43,400 nt of DNA from the NCBI GenBank assembly GCA_947626265.1, contig CANQRM010000023.1:1-43400 (forward strand), in the 5' to 3' direction. The notes below the pieces were generated by a model. It had not been told where the DNA came from. It saw nothing but the letters and a program-made list of their open reading frames with translations, and did not search any database. Below, in pieces: positions 40,701 through 43,400 of the stretch. The translations under genes and the position numbers were made by a program. The first letter of the stretch is position 1. The number at the start of each line of letters is the position of its first letter. This DNA is from an uncultured Oscillospiraceae bacterium. GTDB taxonomy: Bacteria; Bacillota; Clostridia; Oscillospirales; Oscillospiraceae.

Positions 40701-43305
40701 TGGCCTCATCCTTTTCCGTGCCATAGCCCAGGATGTACATCATGCCCGCATGGCACTCCGCCTCAAAGATGTCGTCCTCCGCCGCCGCAGTGAAGTACGC
40801 AAGGGCCTTTTCATCGTCCTGTTCCACGCCCTCGCCGTTTTCGTAGAGGTAGCCCAGCACCAGCGCGTTGTAGCTGTAGTCCTCGTCCTCCGAGGCGGCC
40901 TCAAAGGCCTGGGAGAAGAGCTCCGCAGCCTTGTCCTTATCCATCTCCACGCCCTGGCCCTGCTCATAGAGCCAGCCCAGGTACAGCATGGCCTCAGGAT
41001 CGCCCTGATCTGCGGCCTTCTGGTACCACTCCGCGGCCTTTGCATAATCCACGTCCACCACGCCGTAGCCGTAGTCATAGTACCGGCCCAGGGAGGTCTG
41101 GCCGTCCACATAGCCCAGCTCCGCCGACTGGGTGTAGAGCTCAAAGGCCTTTTCCTTGTCCATCTCTACGCCCATGCCGTAGTCATAGAACCAGCCGTCG
41201 TTCTCCAAAGCGTAGCCCAGCTCATCGTCGTTCTGGGGGCGGGTCATGGTCTGCTCATAATACTCCCGCGCCTTGGCGTAGTCCTTCTCCCCTCCCATGC
41301 CGTACATGTACATGTCGGCCAGGTAGAAGCAGACGTCGACAGCGCCCAGAGCCCCGCCCTGTTCCAGCAGCTCCCGGGCCTTTTCATAGTCCTGCTCCAC
41401 GCCGGTGCCGTCCACATAGGCGTGGCCCAGATAGTAGTATGCTTCGGGCACGCCGCGCTCCGCCGCGTCCTCCAGCATCTCCAGACCCTTGGCCTCGTCC
41501 TTCTCTGTGCCAAGACCCCTGAGATACATCGAACCCGCATGGCACTCCGCCTCAAAGATATACCTCTCCGCCGCGGCGGTGAGATACGCCAAGGCCTTTT
41601 CATAGTCCTGTTCCACGCCGGTGCCGTCCATGTAAAGGTAGCCCAGCACCAGCTGGTTATAGCTGTAGTCCTCGTTCTCCGAGGCGGCCTCAAATGCCTG
41701 GGCATAGAGCTCGTCGGCCTTGGCCTCGTCCTGCTCCACGCCACAGCCCTGCTCATAGAGCCAGGCCAGGTACACCATGGCCTCCGCGTCGCCCTCCGCC
41801 GCGGACTCATCGTACAGCTCCGCCGCCTTGGCATAGTCTATGTCCACCACACCGTAGCCATAGTCATAGAACCGGCCAAGAGAGGTCCGTCCGTCCGTCC
41901 AGCCCAGCTCCGCGGACTGGGTGTAAAGCTCAAAGGCCTTTTCCTTGTCCATATCCACGCCGAAACCGTACTCATAGAACCAGCCGTCCATCTCCGCGGC
42001 GTAGCCCAGGGACCGGTCGCCCAGTTCCGTGCGGGTCAGGGCCTCCTCATAGCCCGCTCTCGCCCGGGGATAGTCTATCTCCACGCCATAGCCGTACATA
42101 TACATGTCGGCCAGATAGAGGCAGACGTTAGGCTCATCCAGGGCCTCGGCCTCATCAAACAGCTCCAGAGCCTTGCTGAAGTCCTGCTCCACGCCGATGC
42201 CGTAGCAGTACATGGCGCCCAGCGACACCATGGCCTCGGGCATGTTCATGTCCGCGCACTCGTTCAAAAGCTCCAGGGCCTTGTCATATTCACCCGTTTC
42301 ATAATAGCAAAGGGCCAGGTCATACATGCCGTCCGGGTCGCCCAGCTCCGCGGAGGCGGTTAGGTATTCCATCGCCTTGTCGGCGTCTTCCTCCACACCC
42401 AGGCCGTACTTATAAATATACCCCAGGAGGAAATAGCCGTTGTAATACTGGGTGTCATCGCCTTCCTCGGTTAGGGTCTCAAGCGCCTGGCTGTAGAGCT
42501 CATCGGCTTTGGCCTCGTCCTGCTCCACGCCCAAACCGCTGGCGTAAAGGTCGCCCAGGAAGATCATGCCGCCCGCGTCGCCCTGGTCCGCGGCCTTCCG
42601 GTACCACTCCGCCGCCTGAGCATGGTCTATGTCCACTACGCCGTATCCAAAGTCATAAAACCGGCCCACATACTGCTGGGCGTAGGCGGAGCCGGCCTCC
42701 GCCGCCTGCGTGAACAGTTCCAGAGACTTCTCAAAGCTCTGCTCCGTGCCCCGGCCGAAGAAATAGGACTCCGCCAGGTTCTGGGCGCACTGGGTCTTGA
42801 ATTGCCCCTCGGCGCATTCCTCCACGCCTTTGGTCCAGCACTCCGCGGCCTTTGCATAGTCCTGCTCCGTGCCCTCGCCATTGAAGTAGGCAACGCCCAG
42901 GTTGCCGTAGGCGTCGGGGGTCAGCTCCGCCGCCGCGGTGAACAGCTCAAAGGCCCTGGCCTCGTCCTGCTCCACGCCTCTGCCCATGGCGTACATCGCA
43001 CCCAAGCGGAGCATGCTGTCACCGTCGCCGCCGTCCGCGGCTTTTTGGTACATCTCCGCGGCCTTGGCCAGGTCCTCCTCCACGACGTCGCCGCTGGCGT
43101 ACATGTCGCCCAGCGCCGCGCTGGCGGGGGCATAGTCCTTCTCCGCCGCCTTGGTCAGCAGCTCCTCGCCTTTGGCGGTATCACCACTGTCCAGGGCCTC
43201 CATGGCCTCGTCGTACATCTCCTCGGGCTTTTTTCCGCAGCCCGCGCACAGTCCCAGCAGCATGGCCGCCGCCAGGATGAATGCCAATACCTTCCGCAGC
43301 TTCAT
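37705..43305 (-). CDS. Giant Sel1-repeat lipoprotein
   Basis: 1866 residues. A lipoprotein signal ends in GLCAGC (Cys23). The rest is an almost unbroken array of about 50 Sel1-like repeats of ~36 residues, with consensus GVEQDYAKAxEWYxKAA and then EQGDxxAMxNLGxMY. Sel1 repeats form alpha-alpha superhelices that bind proteins or peptides. Internal duplications are large: residues about 393-655 repeat at 656-918 (offset about 263), and about 930-1130 repeat at 1300-1500 (offset 370). It is very acidic and should sit on the outer face of the membrane. The ATG overlaps the stop of the upstream gene as ATGA. Partner and role are unknown. Confidence 0.92.
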   Translation of the reverse strand: MKLRKVLAFILAAAMLLGLCAGCGKKPEEMYDEAMEALDSGDTAKGEELLTKAAEKDYAPASAALGDMYASGDVVEEDLAKAAEMYQKAADGGDGDSMLRLGAMYAMGRGVEQDEARAFELFTAAAELTPDAYGNLGVAYFNGEGTEQDYAKAAECWTKGVEECAEGQFKTQCAQNLAESYFFGRGTEQSFEKSLELFTQAAEAGSAYAQQYVGRFYDFGYGVVDIDHAQAAEWYRKAADQGDAGGMIFLGDLYASGLGVEQDEAKADELYSQALETLTEEGDDTQYYNGYFLLGYIYKYGLGVEEDADKAMEYLTASAELGDPDGMYDLALCYYETGEYDKALELLNECADMNMPEAMVSLGAMYCYGIGVEQDFSKALELFDEAEALDEPNVCLYLADMYMYGYGVEIDYPRARAGYEEALTRTELGDRSLGYAAEMDGWFYEYGFGVDMDKEKAFELYTQSAELGWTDGRTSLGRFYDYGYGVVDIDYAKAAELYDESAAEGDAEAMVYLAWLYEQGCGVEQDEAKADELYAQAFEAASENEDYSYNQLVLGYLYMDGTGVEQDYEKALAYLTAAAERYIFEAECHAGSMYLRGLGTEKDEAKGLEMLEDAAERGVPEAYYYLGHAYVDGTGVEQDYEKARELLEQGGALGAVDVCFYLADMYMYGMGGEKDYAKAREYYEQTMTRPQNDDELGYALENDGWFYDYGMGVEMDKEKAFELYTQSAELGYVDGQTSLGRYYDYGYGVVDVDYAKAAEWYQKAADQGDPEAMLYLGWLYEQGQGVEMDKDKAAELFSQAFEAASEDEDYSYNALVLGYLYENGEGVEQDDEKALAYFTAAAEDDIFEAECHAGMMYILGYGTEKDEAKGLEMLEDAAAHGVPEAYGYMARVYRTGAGVEQDLAKAKELYEQGAAMDDMWSMTALGDMYNYADGVELDKAKAFEYYTQAAEDGDADAMYMVGNFYANGYGVVDTDQAQAIEWLEKAAEQDQAEAAYALAVMYEEGRGVEKDEARAKELYESLAAQLMEKAAADDLSAAEKWVLGSMYLFGAGVEEDKPRSFELFSAAAEAGDWPAVNEMGASYYYGDGVDVDYEKAIDYTRQAAEHGVPRAMYNLGYMYKHGQGVEQDYAKAVEYYARAAELGFAGAMFDLGLMYERGDGVEQDTAQAVQWYEKATALGDTNAMVNLGNLYSDGQSVEQDYAKAFELYSQAAEQGVPEAIFNLGTLYYIGEGVEQDYAKAFELYSQVAEQGVPDAMYNLGYMYRYGKGVEQDYAKALDYYEKAADLGDTDAMNIVADAYNYAGGRELDKARAFGYYTQAAEDGDPDAQYAVGDFYENGHGVVDVDPAQAAEWYEKAAEQDQAEAMYALARLYKSGKGVELDEAKAAELRESLAAQLTEKAEEDLTAAEKRVLGKLYDFGYGLEEDDERAAALLAAAVEDGYWRAAEDMGDMYYFGKGVDVDKAQAAAYYAQAAEHGIPEAMHNLGCMYYFGLGVEQDLEKAFDLFSQAAEQDYPDAWEYLGYMYYAGEGVEQDYAKSMEWYKKAAEQGNAGAAFNVGVMYDYGEGVEQDYGMAREWYEKAAEQGDVSALNNLGCLYEYGDGVERDYARAAEYYAQAADQGDSMAAANLSWLYACGLGVERDESKAFELAEKSAEAGDSSGMCQLAQFYEYGYGAVERDDAKAVEWYEKTLEADDENVEAMVELGAFFKNGEGAEKDEARAEELFGRAAELLLAWEAGDELDISDKRTLGMLYLNGHGVEQDYERAAELLAGAAGDNDREAMYMLGLCYLAGQGVEQNTEKALELLTGAAEQGEYYAMEILGMAYERGKVVDKDLDMARQFYEQAAASGLDRAAQRLADLAAEPAGE

Positions 43306-43400
43306 TTTCTATGTACCTCCCCTGTTTGTTCTTCGCCGATGTGCTCCAGCAGCTGGACGGCATCCTCGTCGCCCAGCGCAGCGGCCTGTTCCAGCAGTTC
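43302..43400 (-). CDS. C-terminal end of a Sel1-like protein (runs off the window)
   Basis: The last 32 codons of a gene entering from the right edge: ELLEQAAALGDEDAVQLLEH then IGEEQTGEVHRK and TGA. The ELLEQAAALGDEDAVQLL stretch matches the Sel1 repeat pattern, so it is probably a related solenoid protein. Its stop overlaps the start of the giant lipoprotein by 4 nt, so the two are co-translated. Confidence 0.75.
   Translation of the reverse strand, partial: ELLEQAAALGDEDAVQLLEHIGEEQTGEVHRK

Noticed and set aside
38038-42363. 1441-codon open frame opposite the Sel1 lipoprotein
   Set aside because: Antisense shadow caused by repetitive codon use of the Sel1 repeats; composition is periodic without a domain.

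Overview
The window comes from a GC-rich, Gram-positive spore-forming Bacillota, most likely a gut Oscillospiraceae/Clostridia relative. The grounds are: lipobox lipoproteins, a sortase-type surface protein, a remnant of the sporulation gene pdaB, strong AGGAGG ribosome binding sites, riboswitch classes common in Firmicutes, and consensus sigma-A promoters. There is no rRNA, tRNA or CRISPR. Housekeeping blocks alternate with accessory islets.

Layout. (1) 1-1892, minus strand: a LytTR response regulator followed by three tiny double-glycine-leader peptide genes with CxxC-rich cores and a secreted protein cut by the window edge. (2) 2009-4383, plus: a MATE exporter behind a two-hairpin leader and terminator (probable guanidine-IV/mepA-type riboswitch), then a nucleotidyltransferase/HEPN toxin-antitoxin pair. 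(3) 4475-10324: an AT-richer element with two tyrosine recombinases (one catalytically degenerate), a divergent ISL3-like zinc-finger protein, and one copy of a ~390-bp direct repeat. (4) 10994-18937: a 2074-residue surface adhesin, a promoter segment flanked by inverted recombination sites, an adjacent tyrosine recombinase with an in-frame amber codon, and an XRE regulator. The promoter currently points away from the adhesin, so the adhesin reads as phase OFF. (5) 19159-25957: a hisF/hisE deletion scar, a DUF815 ATPase, and ilvBNCD with an attenuator-like leader. (6) 26132-28897: an uncharacterised gene pair with a DUF2325-like second member, and a DMT exporter. (7) 29030-33707: a lysine-riboswitch-controlled amino-acid ABC transporter operon that includes an M20 peptidase. 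(8) 33808-34634: the second ~390-bp repeat copy abutting a truncated pdaB, and a frameshifted serine-recombinase fragment. (9) 34651-37613: a possible ABBA-type prenyltransferase facing an operon of two Nif11-type precursors, a type I isopentenyl-diphosphate isomerase and a third Nif11-type precursor. (10) 37647-43400: a giant Sel1-repeat lipoprotein and the end of another Sel1-like gene.

The main discovery candidate links (1) and (9). The LytTR gene and the Nif11 operon carry the same 39-bp operator (37 of 39 identical). In both it lies exactly 8 bp upstream of a TTGA-G/17/TAAA-T promoter, although the loci are 36 kb apart. A 36-bp leader block is also shared (32 of 36). This suggests one LytTR-controlled regulon of six double-glycine peptides. 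At the second locus the Idi enzyme could supply dimethylallyl diphosphate to a neighbouring prenyltransferase-like protein, so the peptides there may be prenylated. The regulon link is read directly from sequence; the prenylation chemistry is inference. A second strong system is the invertible promoter of the giant adhesin.
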